A DNA stretch of 57,841 nt from Adlercreutzia shanghongiae (lineage in GTDB: Bacteria; Actinomycetota; Coriobacteriia; Coriobacteriales; Eggerthellaceae). The position numbers and the translations under genes are program-made. Positions 25,304-34,675 of the stretch are shown here, piece after piece. The number at the start of each line of letters is the position of its first letter. Within the stretch, counting starts at the first letter, position 1. The stretch covers positions 1 to 57,841 of the forward strand of contig NZ_JAYMFI010000032.1 in the NCBI RefSeq assembly GCF_035830635.1, in the 5' to 3' direction. Under the pieces are notes generated by a model. It saw nothing but the letters and a program-made list of their open reading frames with translations, had not been told where the DNA came from and did not search any database.

Positions 25304-26788
25304 CTAACTGCCATGGCGGGCGGAGCGGCGGAAGGTGCGCTTACGCAGGAAGGAGCCCGGAACCACGGGGGCATCCGCGCGCATACGGTAGAGGTTGCAG
25401 GAGCGGTTGGCCGCGGCGGCGGCCTCCCAGTCGGCCGCGGTGGCGCGGGCGAGGGCCTCTTCCGCCGTGGCCGGCGCGTCCTCGTCGTGGACGTCGGGCC
25501 CGAAGGTGTTGAGCCAGTGCAGGTCGCGCACGGTGATCGCGCGGGCCGGCTCGTGAGGCGCGAGGATTTCCAGCTCGTCGTCTTCCGCGAAACGGTTGCG
25601 GCACAGGAGGTACAGATAGCCGCTCGCGCAAGCGACGATATCGGCCATGTGCATGGCTTCCTGCTCGTAGCCGTCGTAGGCAGGCGCCTGCTCGGCCTCG
25701 GAAAAGTAAAAGCCGGTGCCGTAGGGGCGGTGCGACACAGCCAGAAGCTCGTCGGCCACTGCCTCGACCGGCTCGCCGTCGAGCACGCGGCGATAGGCGC
25801 CCACGACGCTCGCCACGTAGAAGGCCTTCTTGTTGCGGCCCTCGATCTTGATGGAATCCACTCCCGCACAGGCCAGCTCACGCAGATGGGCGAGCATGTT
25901 CAGATCCTTCGCGTTCATGATGAAGGTGCCGCGATCGTCCTCCTCGATGGGAAAGAACTCGCCCGGGCGCTTCTCTTCTTCCAGCAGGAACTCCATGGGA
26001 CGCTCTTCCGCCGCAAACCCCGTAGGGGCGGACTTCAGTCCGCCCGGGGTGCCGACGGCGTTTCCGCTTTGAGGCAGCTCAACCACGCTTGCGGGCGAGG
26101 GGGGACCGAGGTCGCCCCCTACGGGTTCGTCCAGCCATGCTGCTTCAGGACCCGCGGTACCCAGTTGGTAGCTCCAGCGGCAGGGCTGGGTGCAGTGGCC
26201 CTTGTTGCCCGAGCGGCCCGTGAGGTAGCTGCTGATAAGGCAGCGGCCCGAGACGGCCATGCACATGGCGCCATGGGCGAAGGCCTCGATCTCCAAGTCG
26301 GGCGGCGCGTCCTGACGCAGTCGGGCAATGTCGACAAGCGACATCTCGCGGGCGCACACCACGCGCTTGGCGCCCAGGGAATGCCACACCCGCGCCGCCG
26401 CGGCGTTGGCCACCGAGGCCTGGGTGCTCACATGGCGCTCGATGCGCGGCGCAACCTCACCGGCCACGGCGAAGGCGCCCATATCGCCGATGATGAGAGC
26501 GTCCACCCCCGCCGCATCGAGCGCTCGAAAGTACTCCGGCAGTCCGTCGACGTCGTCGGGGTGCATGAGAATATTGCAGGTGACATGCACTTTTACGCCG
26601 TGGTCGTGGGCAAAGGCCACGGCTGCGGGAATCTCTTCCATAGCGAAATTCGCCGCCCGGGCCCGCATGCCGAACTTATCGGCCGCCAAATACACCGCAT
26701 CGGCCCCGAACAGCACCGCGGCCCGCAGCTGCTCCATGCCACCCGCCGGCGCGAGGAGCTCCATCGGTATGTCCGCAGAATTTGTCAT
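25304..26788 (-). CDS. U32 peptidase-family RNA-hydroxylation protein
   Basis: This 494-aa protein has the family start LLAPAGGMEQLRAAVLFGADAVYLA. Its Cys cluster CMAVSGRCLISS...KGHCTQPCRWSY (about residues 170-200) is for an Fe-S cluster. The size and order fit TrhP/YegQ-like proteins that hydroxylate tRNA wobble uridine, which is an inference. Right after the Cys cluster lies a stretch of about 55 residues rich in Gly/Pro that corresponds to an inverted-repeat element at 26018-26125 inserted in frame. It would be the second U32 protein in the window, distinct from the 858-aa one. Confidence 0.87.
   Translation of the reverse strand: MTNSADIPMELLAPAGGMEQLRAAVLFGADAVYLAADKFGMRARAANFAMEEIPAAVAFAHDHGVKVHVTCNILMHPDDVDGLPEYFRALDAAGVDALIIGDMGAFAVAGEVAPRIERHVSTQASVANAAAARVWHSLGAKRVVCAREMSLVDIARLRQDAPPDLEIEAFAHGAMCMAVSGRCLISSYLTGRSGNKGHCTQPCRWSYQLGTAGPEAAWLDEPVGGDLGPPSPASVVELPQSGNAVGTPGGLKSAPTGFAAEERPMEFLLEEEKRPGEFFPIEEDDRGTFIMNAKDLNMLAHLRELACAGVDSIKIEGRNKKAFYVASVVGAYRRVLDGEPVEAVADELLAVSHRPYGTGFYFSEAEQAPAYDGYEQEAMHMADIVACASGYLYLLCRNRFAEDDELEILAPHEPARAITVRDLHWLNTFGPDVHDEDAPATAEEALARATAADWEAAAAANRSCNLYRMRADAPVVPGSFLRKRTFRRSARHGS
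26018..26125. repeat. hairpin-ended repeat inserted in frame in U32 gene
   Basis: The ends are inverted: CCCGTAGGGGCG (26019-26030) against CGCCCCCTACGGG (26113-26125). Each end is itself a hairpin, GGCGGACTTCAGTCCGCC on the left and GGGACCGAGGTCGCCCC on the right. Such GTAGGGGCG hairpin ends are familiar from dispersed non-coding repeats. The 108-bp element, a multiple of three, keeps the host gene open. Confidence 0.75.
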
Positions 26789-26864
26789 GCAGCCATTCTA
26801 CGCGATAGGCCCCCTCCCGTGCACCCAGCCTTCCGTCGTGCCGGCGAGAGCGCCGCGGCCGGCT

Positions 26865-28421
26865 CTATTCCCCGTGTTCCACGCGGTCGATGAGCTCTTG
26901 CTGGGAATGGACGCCGAGCTTGGCGTAAATATGCTTGATGTGGCTTTTCACCGTGTTGCGCGACACGACGTAGTGATCCATGAGGAACTGGCCGTTGCGG
27001 CCGCGGGCCAGAAACGCGAAGACCTCGATCTCGCGCTCGGTGAGCCCATGAGCCTGACCGATGACACGACAACGCTCTTCGATGGTGGCCTGGGACGGCT
27101 CATCTTCGGCGGCGACCGACGCCGCCCCCTCTCCTGCAACCGGCACCTCCCTCGAAACCGGCCCATACAACCCCTCACCAGCAGAAATCACCCTGTTCAT
27201 CGCGCCCTTTTCCCCGCTGGCTTCGTTGTACCCCACACCGCCCATGCTCACAATGCCGCAAATGGCAGCGCTGAAGCTGAACTTCCGAAAACCCACCCAC
27301 ATAAGCGCCACGAACAAAAACAGCACGCACTCGGCAACCATGGCAGCGACATCGGCGTTGGTGCCCACGAGGTTGTTCGTCGTGTGCCCCGCCACAGCGC
27401 CGATGTCGGTGCCCAACGCAGCCAGCGAGCGGACGAGCCCGAACGTAGGCAGAAGCGCAAGCGGATTGCGACGGCCCACGGCGACGACCACCAACCACAC
27501 GAGCATCTCGAAGCAGCGCACGCCAATGCGAATGAGCACATTGGCCGAGGAAAGATCGCTGTAAAACATAAAGGGTGCGATAACGAGACCGCCCGTCACG
27601 AGGAGCACGCAAAACGAGAACAAGGTGTCCTCCCGGTCACGGCTCCCCGAGATAATCATCCACAAAACCGCCAGCACGACCATCGGTGCGCTGATGCCGA
27701 ACGAGGCCGGCGCATTGTCCACCTCCCCCAAGGTAAGCCCGTAACCGGTGGCCACGCTGAAGAGCAGCACGCAGGCGAACAGCCCATGAGAGGGATGCAG
27801 AAACGACTCCGGATTGGAGAGCTCGAGGCTCGCGGGCGCCTCGCTGGAGGAGATCTCGCCGAGCAGCGTGCCGGCGCACGGGTGCATCAGCACCACGACC
27901 AGCAGGTTGCATAGGAGCACCTCAATCGCGCCGATGTTGTACGGGAGGGCCGGATGGATGACCACGGCGACTTCCCCCAAGGCCACACCGGCGGCAATAC
28001 TGGCGAGCGCTGCGCCAGCCGTCGGGAGCGACACCAACGCACAGGCAACGAGCGTCGCAGCCCAGGCGGAAGCTACCGATAGGCAGACGAGGCCCACAAT
28101 GGTCGCCCAGGGAACTTGCAGCATAAGGCCGAACTCCAACGCCACAGCCGCAGTGAGCAGGCATCCTACGGCCACCGTTGTCAGGAGACGCCTGTCGATG
28201 AGCGAGGGCTTGACCATCGACGCGCCGAAAAGAGCGAAGAACACCGCGGCGCTGACAAAGGTGGCGATCTCGCGCGCGATGCCGCAATAGGACGACACAT
28301 GGGAGTACACGCTGGCATTCAACATGAACCCAGCGACGGCAAACAGGATGAAGGGCACGATGCAGCGCAGGGTTGAACCCTGTCTGAGCACACTCAACGT
28401 TGCGCGACCAGACTCGCTCAT
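26865..28421 (-). CDS. membrane-embedded LuxR-type regulator 2
   Basis: This ~518-aa protein has about twelve hydrophobic segments over residues 20-390. An acidic linker leads to a C-terminal LuxR domain (LTEREIEVFAFLARGRNGQFLMDHYVVS, then RNTVKSHIKHIYAKLGVHSQQELIDRV). It is longer than the other three LuxR proteins here because of a linker rich in Glu and Ala. ATG 28421 is taken as start; GTG four bases up and TTG 28433 are alternatives near a GGAAGGGGG sequence. It is divergent from flavoprotein 2, its likely target. Confidence 0.88.
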   Translation of the reverse strand: MSESGRATLSVLRQGSTLRCIVPFILFAVAGFMLNASVYSHVSSYCGIAREIATFVSAAVFFALFGASMVKPSLIDRRLLTTVAVGCLLTAAVALEFGLMLQVPWATIVGLVCLSVASAWAATLVACALVSLPTAGAALASIAAGVALGEVAVVIHPALPYNIGAIEVLLCNLLVVVLMHPCAGTLLGEISSSEAPASLELSNPESFLHPSHGLFACVLLFSVATGYGLTLGEVDNAPASFGISAPMVVLAVLWMIISGSRDREDTLFSFCVLLVTGGLVIAPFMFYSDLSSANVLIRIGVRCFEMLVWLVVVAVGRRNPLALLPTFGLVRSLAALGTDIGAVAGHTTNNLVGTNADVAAMVAECVLFLFVALMWVGFRKFSFSAAICGIVSMGGVGYNEASGEKGAMNRVISAGEGLYGPVSREVPVAGEGAASVAAEDEPSQATIEERCRVIGQAHGLTEREIEVFAFLARGRNGQFLMDHYVVSRNTVKSHIKHIYAKLGVHSQQELIDRVEHGE

Positions 28422-28714
28422 CACGCGTCCCAACCCCCTTCCGAATAATTTCGCCCATTGTAGGGCATTCGCGGTGCTCTTATTGCGAAAAAAATATCTT
28501 TGCAGGTTTTCACCTGGTGAAACTTCAGCAAATCACCCCGACGGGGGGAGCAGATCGCCGTCCCTTGAAACACCCGTCGAGGGTGGTGATTCACTCCCAA
28601 GCCGCCCGTTAGGATACAGAGCATAGGGCAGCGCCCGAAGGCGAGGTAGCGAAGCTGCCCTCGCCGGCGCTGCAAGGCTTGCACCAAACGGTGCGAAATC
28701 AAGGAGGGTATTAC
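28422..28714. promoter_or_regulatory. LuxR2-flavoprotein 2 divergent control region
   Basis: The region contains a TTTCACC-T-GGTGAAA dyad at 28508-28522 and AATCACC/GGTGATT inverted pairs around 28540-28590. A weak promoter pair TTCACT-17-GATACA points towards flavoprotein 2. A long RNA hairpin at 28628-28673 has arms GCAGCGCC/GGCGCTGC enclosing GGCGAGG/CCTCGCC. A smaller TTGCACC/GGTGCGA stem lies next to the Shine-Dalgarno. These are candidates for LuxR2 binding and leader control. Confidence 0.5.
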
Positions 28715-30460
28715 ATGAGCAAATCTATGGACATCTCACGTCGCGGCTTTATCGGCAGCGTGGCAGGCGCGGGCGCCCTGGCAGCCCTGGGCCTTGCGGG
28801 CTGCGCCCCGAAGGCGGCAGTCGAGGCCGAGCCCATGGCCGAGACCGGCGAGGCGACCGAGGGCGCCCAGGTCGGCGCCGACTGGCTGGGCAGCGCGCCC
28901 GAGATCACCGAGAGCGACATTGTCGAGACCCGCGACTGCGATCTTCTGATCGTAGGCGCGGGCAACGGCGGCATGGCCGCGGCCGCCTACGCTGCCGACC
29001 AGGGCGTCGACTTCATCATCTGCGAGAAGGGCGAGACCGTGGGCGCCACTCGCCACTGGTTCGCCGCTCTGGGCACCCGTCCCTTCAAGGAGCAGGGCGT
29101 GGAGGTGGACCGCCAGCGCCTCATGGGCGAGATCGTCCGCTACTCCCAGGGCAACTGCGACCAGCGCCTCATCCGCATGTGGATGGACGAATCCAACGAC
29201 ATGTTCGAGTTCGTCGACAGCATCATGACCGAGGCGGGCATGCAGGCGGTGGCCGACGAGTTCGACATGCCCGGCGGCATGGGCGGCACCCCCTACTACG
29301 TCTCCCCCTGCGAGCACCACTACGTCGGCGCCGACGGCCAGATGAGCTTCTCAGGCCCGGAGCGCAACCAGCTTATGGAGGAGCGCGTGAAGAAGGCCGG
29401 CCGCGAAGTCGCCTACGGCCACGAGCTCGCCAAGCTCGTCCGCGAAGAGGGCGGCCGCGTGACCGGCGCCATCTTCAACACCTCCGACGGCTATGTGCAG
29501 GTCAACGCCGCCAAGGGTGTCCTGCTCACCACGGGCGGCTATTCCGCCAACCCTGACATGCTCACGGCGCTGTCTCCGGTGACCACCCATTCCGTCACGG
29601 CCCTCGGCTACAACCAGAACAACACCGGTGACGGCATCAAGGCCGCCCTGTGGGCCGGCGCTGCCAAGGACCTCACCTCCGCCACCATGATCTTCGACCG
29701 CGGCCTGGTGGCCCCCGGCACGAAGGCCGGCTACACCGAGGAATCCATCGAGGCGGGCATGCCCCAGTTCCCCGGCAACGGGCAATTCGGACCGGGAACC
29801 CAGCCCTTCCTGAAGGTGAACATGAACGGCGAGCGATTCGCCAACGAGTCCGCCGACTACGACTACCTGCCCCATGCGGCGGCCCAGCAGCCCGGCGGCG
29901 TGTACGTGTCGGTGTGGGACGGCAACTTCGGCGACGACGTGCAGCGCTTCCACACCCTCGGCTGCTCGGCCATGACGCGCAACATGATCCTGGCGTTCCG
30001 CGGAGAAGACGGCTCCTACGACCTGGACAAGTTCTTCGAGGCCGAGCTTGAGGACGGCCGTCTGCAGAAGGCCGATACGCTTGACGAGCTGGCCGACAAA
30101 CTCGGCTTTACCGGTCAGGCCAAGGAGAACTTCCTCGCCGAGTGCGAGCGCTACAACGAGCTGTTCGACGCCCAGGAGGATCCGGACTTCGGCAAGGAGG
30201 CCTACCGCCTCTCCGAGCTGCGCACGCCCCCGTTCTACGGCGCGACCTTGGGCGGAACGCTGCTGACCACCATCGACGGCATCCGCATCAACAAGGACTG
30301 CCAGGCGCTCGATGCCGACGGCAACCCCATCGAGGGTCTGTACGCGGCGGGCGACTGCTCCGGCTCGGTGTTCTCCGGCTGCTACCCCGACCAGCTCCAC
30401 GGCTTCGCCTGCGGCCGCACCATGACCGAGGCCCTGCACGTCGTGAAGCAGATGGCCTAG
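28715..30460 (+). CDS. TAT-exported FAD reductase (flavoprotein 2)
   Basis: This 581-aa protein has a twin-arginine signal (DISRRGFIG) and lipobox-like LAGC with Cys30. An acidic linker and the FAD motif LLIVGAGNGGMAAAAYA follow at about residue 78. The C-terminal FAD region reads GLYAAGDCSGSVFSGCYPDQLHG, so the fumarate reductase R-L-G-G-N signature is absent. It is a member of the fumarate-reductase-like flavoproteins that Eggerthellaceae use to reduce organic acceptors; the substrate is unknown. The start at 28715 has AAGGAGGG 7-8 nt upstream. No cytochrome gene is adjacent. Confidence 0.9.
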   Translation: MSKSMDISRRGFIGSVAGAGALAALGLAGCAPKAAVEAEPMAETGEATEGAQVGADWLGSAPEITESDIVETRDCDLLIVGAGNGGMAAAAYAADQGVDFIICEKGETVGATRHWFAALGTRPFKEQGVEVDRQRLMGEIVRYSQGNCDQRLIRMWMDESNDMFEFVDSIMTEAGMQAVADEFDMPGGMGGTPYYVSPCEHHYVGADGQMSFSGPERNQLMEERVKKAGREVAYGHELAKLVREEGGRVTGAIFNTSDGYVQVNAAKGVLLTTGGYSANPDMLTALSPVTTHSVTALGYNQNNTGDGIKAALWAGAAKDLTSATMIFDRGLVAPGTKAGYTEESIEAGMPQFPGNGQFGPGTQPFLKVNMNGERFANESADYDYLPHAAAQQPGGVYVSVWDGNFGDDVQRFHTLGCSAMTRNMILAFRGEDGSYDLDKFFEAELEDGRLQKADTLDELADKLGFTGQAKENFLAECERYNELFDAQEDPDFGKEAYRLSELRTPPFYGATLGGTLLTTIDGIRINKDCQALDADGNPIEGLYAAGDCSGSVFSGCYPDQLHGFACGRTMTEALHVVKQMA

Positions 30461-30508
30461 CCTTACCGCCTACTCCGACGGCGCCCTCGCAAGCGCCGAC
30501 TCATCTAA

Positions 30509-30545
30509 AACGCCCCGGCGCCTTCCCTCCCTGCGCCGGGGCGTT
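30509..30545. terminator. bidirectional terminator
   Basis: A 12-bp stem AACGCCCCGGCG/CGCCGGGGCGTT separates two convergent genes, flavoprotein 2 (plus) and cysS (minus). A-rich sequence before and T-rich after make it suited to both. Confidence 0.82.
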
Positions 30546-30579
30546 TCTTGGTTGGTTGGAATGGGGCGGGGTGTCTCGC

Positions 30580-32139
30580 CTAGCCCTCGTAGGTGACGCG
30601 GGCGCCCTGGGGGGTGTCCTCGATGGTGAAGCCCAGGCCGGCCAGGCCGTCGCGCACGCCGTCGGCCACGGCCCAGTTCTTCTCCTTGCGGGCAGTGGCG
30701 CGGGCCTCCAGCAGGTGCGCCACGGCGATCTGGAGGTCGTCGCCGTCATAGCCGGCCAAATCGGCGGCGAGCGCCACCACCTCGACCGGATAGGCCTCCC
30801 CCGCCTCGGCGGCCGTCACGTCGATGCCGAGCACGTCCATCAGCTCCACGATGACATCGCGGGCCGCACGCCCCGCCGCAGCTTCCTCAGCCGTGAGGGT
30901 TTCCACGTCGGCCACAAGCGCGTTCACATCGCTCACGAAGGAGAAGATCTCGCCGAGAGCCGCCGGCGCGTTGAAGTCGTCGTCCATGGCCGCGGCGAAG
31001 TTGTCGCGCAGGGCGGCGATGAGGTCGGTGAGAGCAGCAGCGTCCAGCGTGGCAGCAAGCTCGGCCGCGGGATTCTCGGGCGAGAGGGCCTCCGCCCCGC
31101 GGGGCGTGCTCGTCTCCAGCAGCCAGTCAAGCGCCTTCACAGCGTTCTCGATACGCGTGAGCGCCGCATCGGCCTCGTTCACGCGCTGCTCGCCGAACAC
31201 GAGCGGGCTGCGGTAGTGGCTCTGCAGCATGAGCATGCGCAGGGCCGCCGGGCGCACCTGCTCCAGCACCTCGTGCAAAAGCAGGAAGTTGTTCAGCGAC
31301 TTCGACATCTTCTCGGTCTCGCCGGTCTCGGCGCTCACAATCTGCAGCATGCCGGAATGCATCCAGTAGTTGGCAAAGGTGGAGTCGCAGGCGCACTCGG
31401 ACTGGGCGCGTTCGTTCTCGTGGTGCGGGAACACCAGGTCGGCCCCGCCGCCGTGGATGTCGAAGGGCAGCCCCAGGTACTTCTCGGACATGGCCGAGCA
31501 CTCGATGTGCCAACCGGGACGCCCCTCGCCCCAGGGCGATTCCCACGCCGGTTCACCGGGCTTGGCGGCCTTCCACAGGGCGAAGTCCAGCTCGTCGCGC
31601 TTGCGCTCCTCCAGGCCCTGGCCGTCGGCGCGCAGCTCGCGGTGGCCGCTCTCGGCCTCGTCCACGTCGCGCCCCGAGAGCTGCCCATAGCCCGGGTAAG
31701 AGCGCACGTCGAAGTACACGTCGCCATCGGAGGCGTAGGCATGCCCGCGCTCGATGAGCCGTTCGATGAGCGCGATCATGGTGTCGATCTCCTCGGTGGC
31801 CTTCGGGCGGATGTCCGGGTCCTGCACCCCGGCCGCGCGCATGTCCTCGATGAACAGGCGCGTGTACTCCTCGGCCACCTCGGCGGCGGTGCGGCCCTCC
31901 TCGCCGGCGCGCTTGATGATCTTGTCGTCGACGTCGGTCACGTTCTGCACGAAGGTGACGTCGAAGCCGCGCCAGGCCAGGTAGCGACGGATCATGTCGA
32001 AGGAGATGAACGTGCGGGCGTTGCCGATATGAATGCGGTTGTACACCGTGGGGCCGCACACGTACATGAACACCTTCCCCGGCTCCACCGGCTCGAAATC
32101 GACTTTCTGACGCAGGCGCGTGTCGTACAGCTTGATCAT
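30580..32139 (-). CDS. cysS: cysteinyl-tRNA synthetase
   Basis: This 519-aa class I synthetase has the HIGH-type HIGNART within YVCGPTVYNRIHIGNART and the zinc-site residues of WHIECSAM and HHENERAQSE. The KMSKS loop reads EKMSKSLNN (about residues 270-278). Start ATG 32139 with AGGAG upstream gives the usual length; the open frame upstream belongs to the neighbouring gene read out of frame. It follows the alarmone synthetase-like gene by about 76 nt. Confidence 0.96.
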   Translation of the reverse strand: MIKLYDTRLRQKVDFEPVEPGKVFMYVCGPTVYNRIHIGNARTFISFDMIRRYLAWRGFDVTFVQNVTDVDDKIIKRAGEEGRTAAEVAEEYTRLFIEDMRAAGVQDPDIRPKATEEIDTMIALIERLIERGHAYASDGDVYFDVRSYPGYGQLSGRDVDEAESGHRELRADGQGLEERKRDELDFALWKAAKPGEPAWESPWGEGRPGWHIECSAMSEKYLGLPFDIHGGGADLVFPHHENERAQSECACDSTFANYWMHSGMLQIVSAETGETEKMSKSLNNFLLLHEVLEQVRPAALRMLMLQSHYRSPLVFGEQRVNEADAALTRIENAVKALDWLLETSTPRGAEALSPENPAAELAATLDAAALTDLIAALRDNFAAAMDDDFNAPAALGEIFSFVSDVNALVADVETLTAEEAAAGRAARDVIVELMDVLGIDVTAAEAGEAYPVEVVALAADLAGYDGDDLQIAVAHLLEARATARKEKNWAVADGVRDGLAGLGFTIEDTPQGARVTYEG

Positions 32140-32215
32140 GGGAGGCTCCTTCGGGTGCTCATTCAGAATGAGAGCCATTGTAGCGCAATCCGAAGCCGAC
32201 TCGACCGATACCGCC

Positions 32216-32986
32216 TTATTCCTCGCCGTCGTCCAGAAAGTTGCGCAAGGCCTGCATGCGGGCGTCCAGGTCGGCGGCGGCATCGGCCAGGTCGGCCAGC
32301 TCGGCGGCCACCGTGGCGGCGTCGTCGTCGGCGAGGCTCTTCTTGTAACGCAGCTGGTGCTCAAGCGATGCCCAGAAGTTCATGGATATGGTGCGCAGCT
32401 GCACCTCTACCCTCACGTGGCGCTTCTCATGCTCCAGGAAGATGGGCACCTCGATGATGAGGTGCAGGCTGCGATACCCGCTCGGCTTCGGGGCGGCCAC
32501 GTAGTCGCGGCGCTCGATGAGCCGCACGTCGTCTTGGGCGAGCAGCGACTCAGCCAACGAGAACATGTCCTCGGGAAAGGTGCACACCACGCGCACGCCG
32601 GCCACGTCGAAGATGTTCTCCTCGATGGAATCCACCGACATGGGGAAGCCCTTGCGCACGAGCTTCTTCGCCAAAGAGTCGGTGCTCTTCAGGCGCGACT
32701 TGATGGACTCGATGGGGTTGCGATCGTGCTGCAGGCCGAACTCGGCGTCCAGCACGCGGAACTTGGTTTCCACCTCCATCATGGCGCACTCGTAGTAGGT
32801 CATGAGGCGACGGTAGGGCGCGAAGTTGCGCTCGAGCATGGCGGCGAAGTCGTCGCTGCCGGCAAGCCGCGCGAGCATCTGGTTCGCCAACTCCTCGCGA
32901 TGCTCGTGGAGCGTGTCGAGCGCGCTCTGCCCCTCGCGCAGACGTACCACCGCCTGGTTGAACATCTGCTCCACCTGCTTCGCCAC
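32216..32986 (-). CDS. small alarmone (p)ppGpp synthetase-like protein
   Basis: This 256-aa RelA/SpoT-domain protein lacks hydrolase, TGS and ACT domains. Key segments are RNPIESIKSRLKSTDSLAKKL, DVAGVRVVCTF and KPSGYRSLHLIIEVP. VEVQLRTISMNFWASLEHQLRYK follows and then a coiled C-terminus, matching the RelQ/YjbM class. It would make (p)ppGpp or pGpp in the cytoplasm. I take GTG 32986 as start because AAGGAAG precedes it by 5 nt. A strong stem-loop lies only about 20 nt upstream, so expression may be attenuated. cysS follows in the same direction. Confidence 0.85.
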   Translation of the reverse strand: MAKQVEQMFNQAVVRLREGQSALDTLHEHREELANQMLARLAGSDDFAAMLERNFAPYRRLMTYYECAMMEVETKFRVLDAEFGLQHDRNPIESIKSRLKSTDSLAKKLVRKGFPMSVDSIEENIFDVAGVRVVCTFPEDMFSLAESLLAQDDVRLIERRDYVAAPKPSGYRSLHLIIEVPIFLEHEKRHVRVEVQLRTISMNFWASLEHQLRYKKSLADDDAATVAAELADLADAAADLDARMQALRNFLDDGEE

Positions 32987-33003
32987 GCTCGCTTCCTTCC
33001 CGC

Positions 33004-33047
33004 AAAAAAATCTCCCGCACCCGGAGCAGTTCCGGGTGCGGGAGATT
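33004..33047 (-). terminator. 17-bp stem-loop with U7, just before relQ-like gene
   Basis: AATCTCCCGCACCCGGA (33009-33025) pairs perfectly with 33031-33047 around a 5-nt loop. On the minus strand seven U follow. It lies upstream of the small alarmone synthetase ribosome-binding site rather than after a gene. Its promoter-side arm overlaps a perfect -10 TATAAT (33045-33050, minus). Confidence 0.75.
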
Positions 33048-33250
33048 ATAGCCGAACCGATAGAAGCGCGCGGGAACTTTACTGGGCCTCCACGCTGGCA
33101 GCTGCGCCCATCTCCTTTTATTTGCTGTACCGACTTGCGCCATTCGCAGCTTTTCTCCAAGCGCGGCAGAGCGCCCCGCCCTAGCTGCCCGCAGCATCTT
33201 CCGTGTTATGCTTAAAATAGGCTAAGCAGACTCAAAAGGAGAGGCACGAA

Positions 33251-34675
33251 GTGAAGCAAGAGATATCGGCGGTGGGACAGCGGGCAAAAAACTCGTTTCA
33301 TGTCCCCCTCTGCTTCCTGGGCATGGGCGTGTACCGGGCCTGGATCGAGCTCACCTATACGAACCCTCCCTTCCCTCTCCCGATTAACTCCTGTTTTGGA
33401 GCCAATGTTCCCGATGTGCTACTTGCCATCGTTCTACTCGCTGCTGCGCTTCTCTCGAAGCGCCTCTATCCCCTTCATAAAAAACGTCTATTCGTTTGGA
33501 CATGCGCCTTGGCCATGGCCCTCGCAACAGCCCTGAAGTTCTGGTCGGCGCACGACCCCAGCCTTACGCAAGTCTTCTCTATCCCCGCCACGGCTCTCTC
33601 AACCTTTGGTGCTGCCATCATAATCTTGCTTTGGTGCGAGCTCTTCAGCTGCCTTAGCCCCTACCGCGTTATCTTGTATTTCTCGGCATCTTTGGCCGTT
33701 GGCTGGATTCTCGTTTTCTTTCTCGGGGCTCTTGCTTCTCCGCAAATCGACATTCTTGCCTCTACGTTGCCTTTTCTCTCGGCAGCCTGCGCCTATAAAA
33801 GCTTTACCGCCATCGCACCTTCATCCGCTGACACGGGCGTTCAGACAAATAGAACTTTTCCCTGGAAAATCGTCTTCGTCATGGCAGCCTTCACGTTCGC
33901 TTTCTCCCTTTTTGAAAGCAGTCCCTCGGCACTTGGAGGGCCTCTTTCCTCTGCGGGCATGCTCGCCATGGCGTTGATTGTATTTGTTGCGGCGGCCCTG
34001 TTTACCGATAGAATTCGCATCGAAAGCCTCTTCAGGATTTCGATGCCCCTTATGGCCGTGGGTCTTCTGCTTGCTTCGCTGCTCGTTCAGCAATCGAGCG
34101 AGCTCGTCAGTTTCTTCATTTCGGCGAGCTACGCCGCATTCCTTATCATGATCATGGCCATCATGTGCGATCTTACCTACCGGCTCAGCGTCAATCCTCT
34201 TTGGCTGTTTGGCATTGAGCGTTTTATCAGATTCGTGACCTACGCCCTTGGCGCCAATGCCCTCTCGTTACTCGATTCCCATGACGTGCTTGGAATACCC
34301 ACGCAAACAATTCTGGGTATAGCCGCCATCGCACTGATTCTCTGCTCCACGACGCTGCTTTTCACCGACCGCAACTTGCTAAGAGACTGGTCGGTTCCAC
34401 TCGATGATGGGGCCGGCGAGCTCGATCAAGCGCGCCTTGTGAGCTGCTGCAACCAGATCGCCCGCGAGTATAAGCTATCCTCAAGGGAGCAGGAAGTCTT
34501 CTTGCTCCTTGTGGAAGGCGAAGACGTCGCGGGTATCGAGAAAAAGCTGTTCATCGCAAACGGAACGGCGAAATCGCACATCCAACATATCTACAAGAAA
34601 GTCGGCGTACATTCGAAACAGGAGCTTTTGAGCAAGGTTGCCAACCCCTCTCGCAACATAGATCCTTCAGCATAG
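33251..34675 (+). CDS. membrane-embedded LuxR-type regulator 3
   Basis: This 474-aa protein has about twelve transmembrane segments and then a LuxR DNA-binding domain (LSSREQEVFLLLVEGEDVAGIEKKLF, then ANGTAKSHIQHIYKKVGVHSKQELL). The start is GTG 33251 behind AGGAGAGG. A TAAAAT hexamer (33213-33218) inside a GCTTA/TAAGC dyad is a candidate -10. Base composition is visibly AT-richer than cysS on one side and the ECF genes on the other, suggesting recent acquisition together with flavoprotein 3, 178 nt downstream on the same strand. Confidence 0.9.
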   Translation: MKQEISAVGQRAKNSFHVPLCFLGMGVYRAWIELTYTNPPFPLPINSCFGANVPDVLLAIVLLAAALLSKRLYPLHKKRLFVWTCALAMALATALKFWSAHDPSLTQVFSIPATALSTFGAAIIILLWCELFSCLSPYRVILYFSASLAVGWILVFFLGALASPQIDILASTLPFLSAACAYKSFTAIAPSSADTGVQTNRTFPWKIVFVMAAFTFAFSLFESSPSALGGPLSSAGMLAMALIVFVAAALFTDRIRIESLFRISMPLMAVGLLLASLLVQQSSELVSFFISASYAAFLIMIMAIMCDLTYRLSVNPLWLFGIERFIRFVTYALGANALSLLDSHDVLGIPTQTILGIAAIALILCSTTLLFTDRNLLRDWSVPLDDGAGELDQARLVSCCNQIAREYKLSSREQEVFLLLVEGEDVAGIEKKLFIANGTAKSHIQHIYKKVGVHSKQELLSKVANPSRNIDPSA

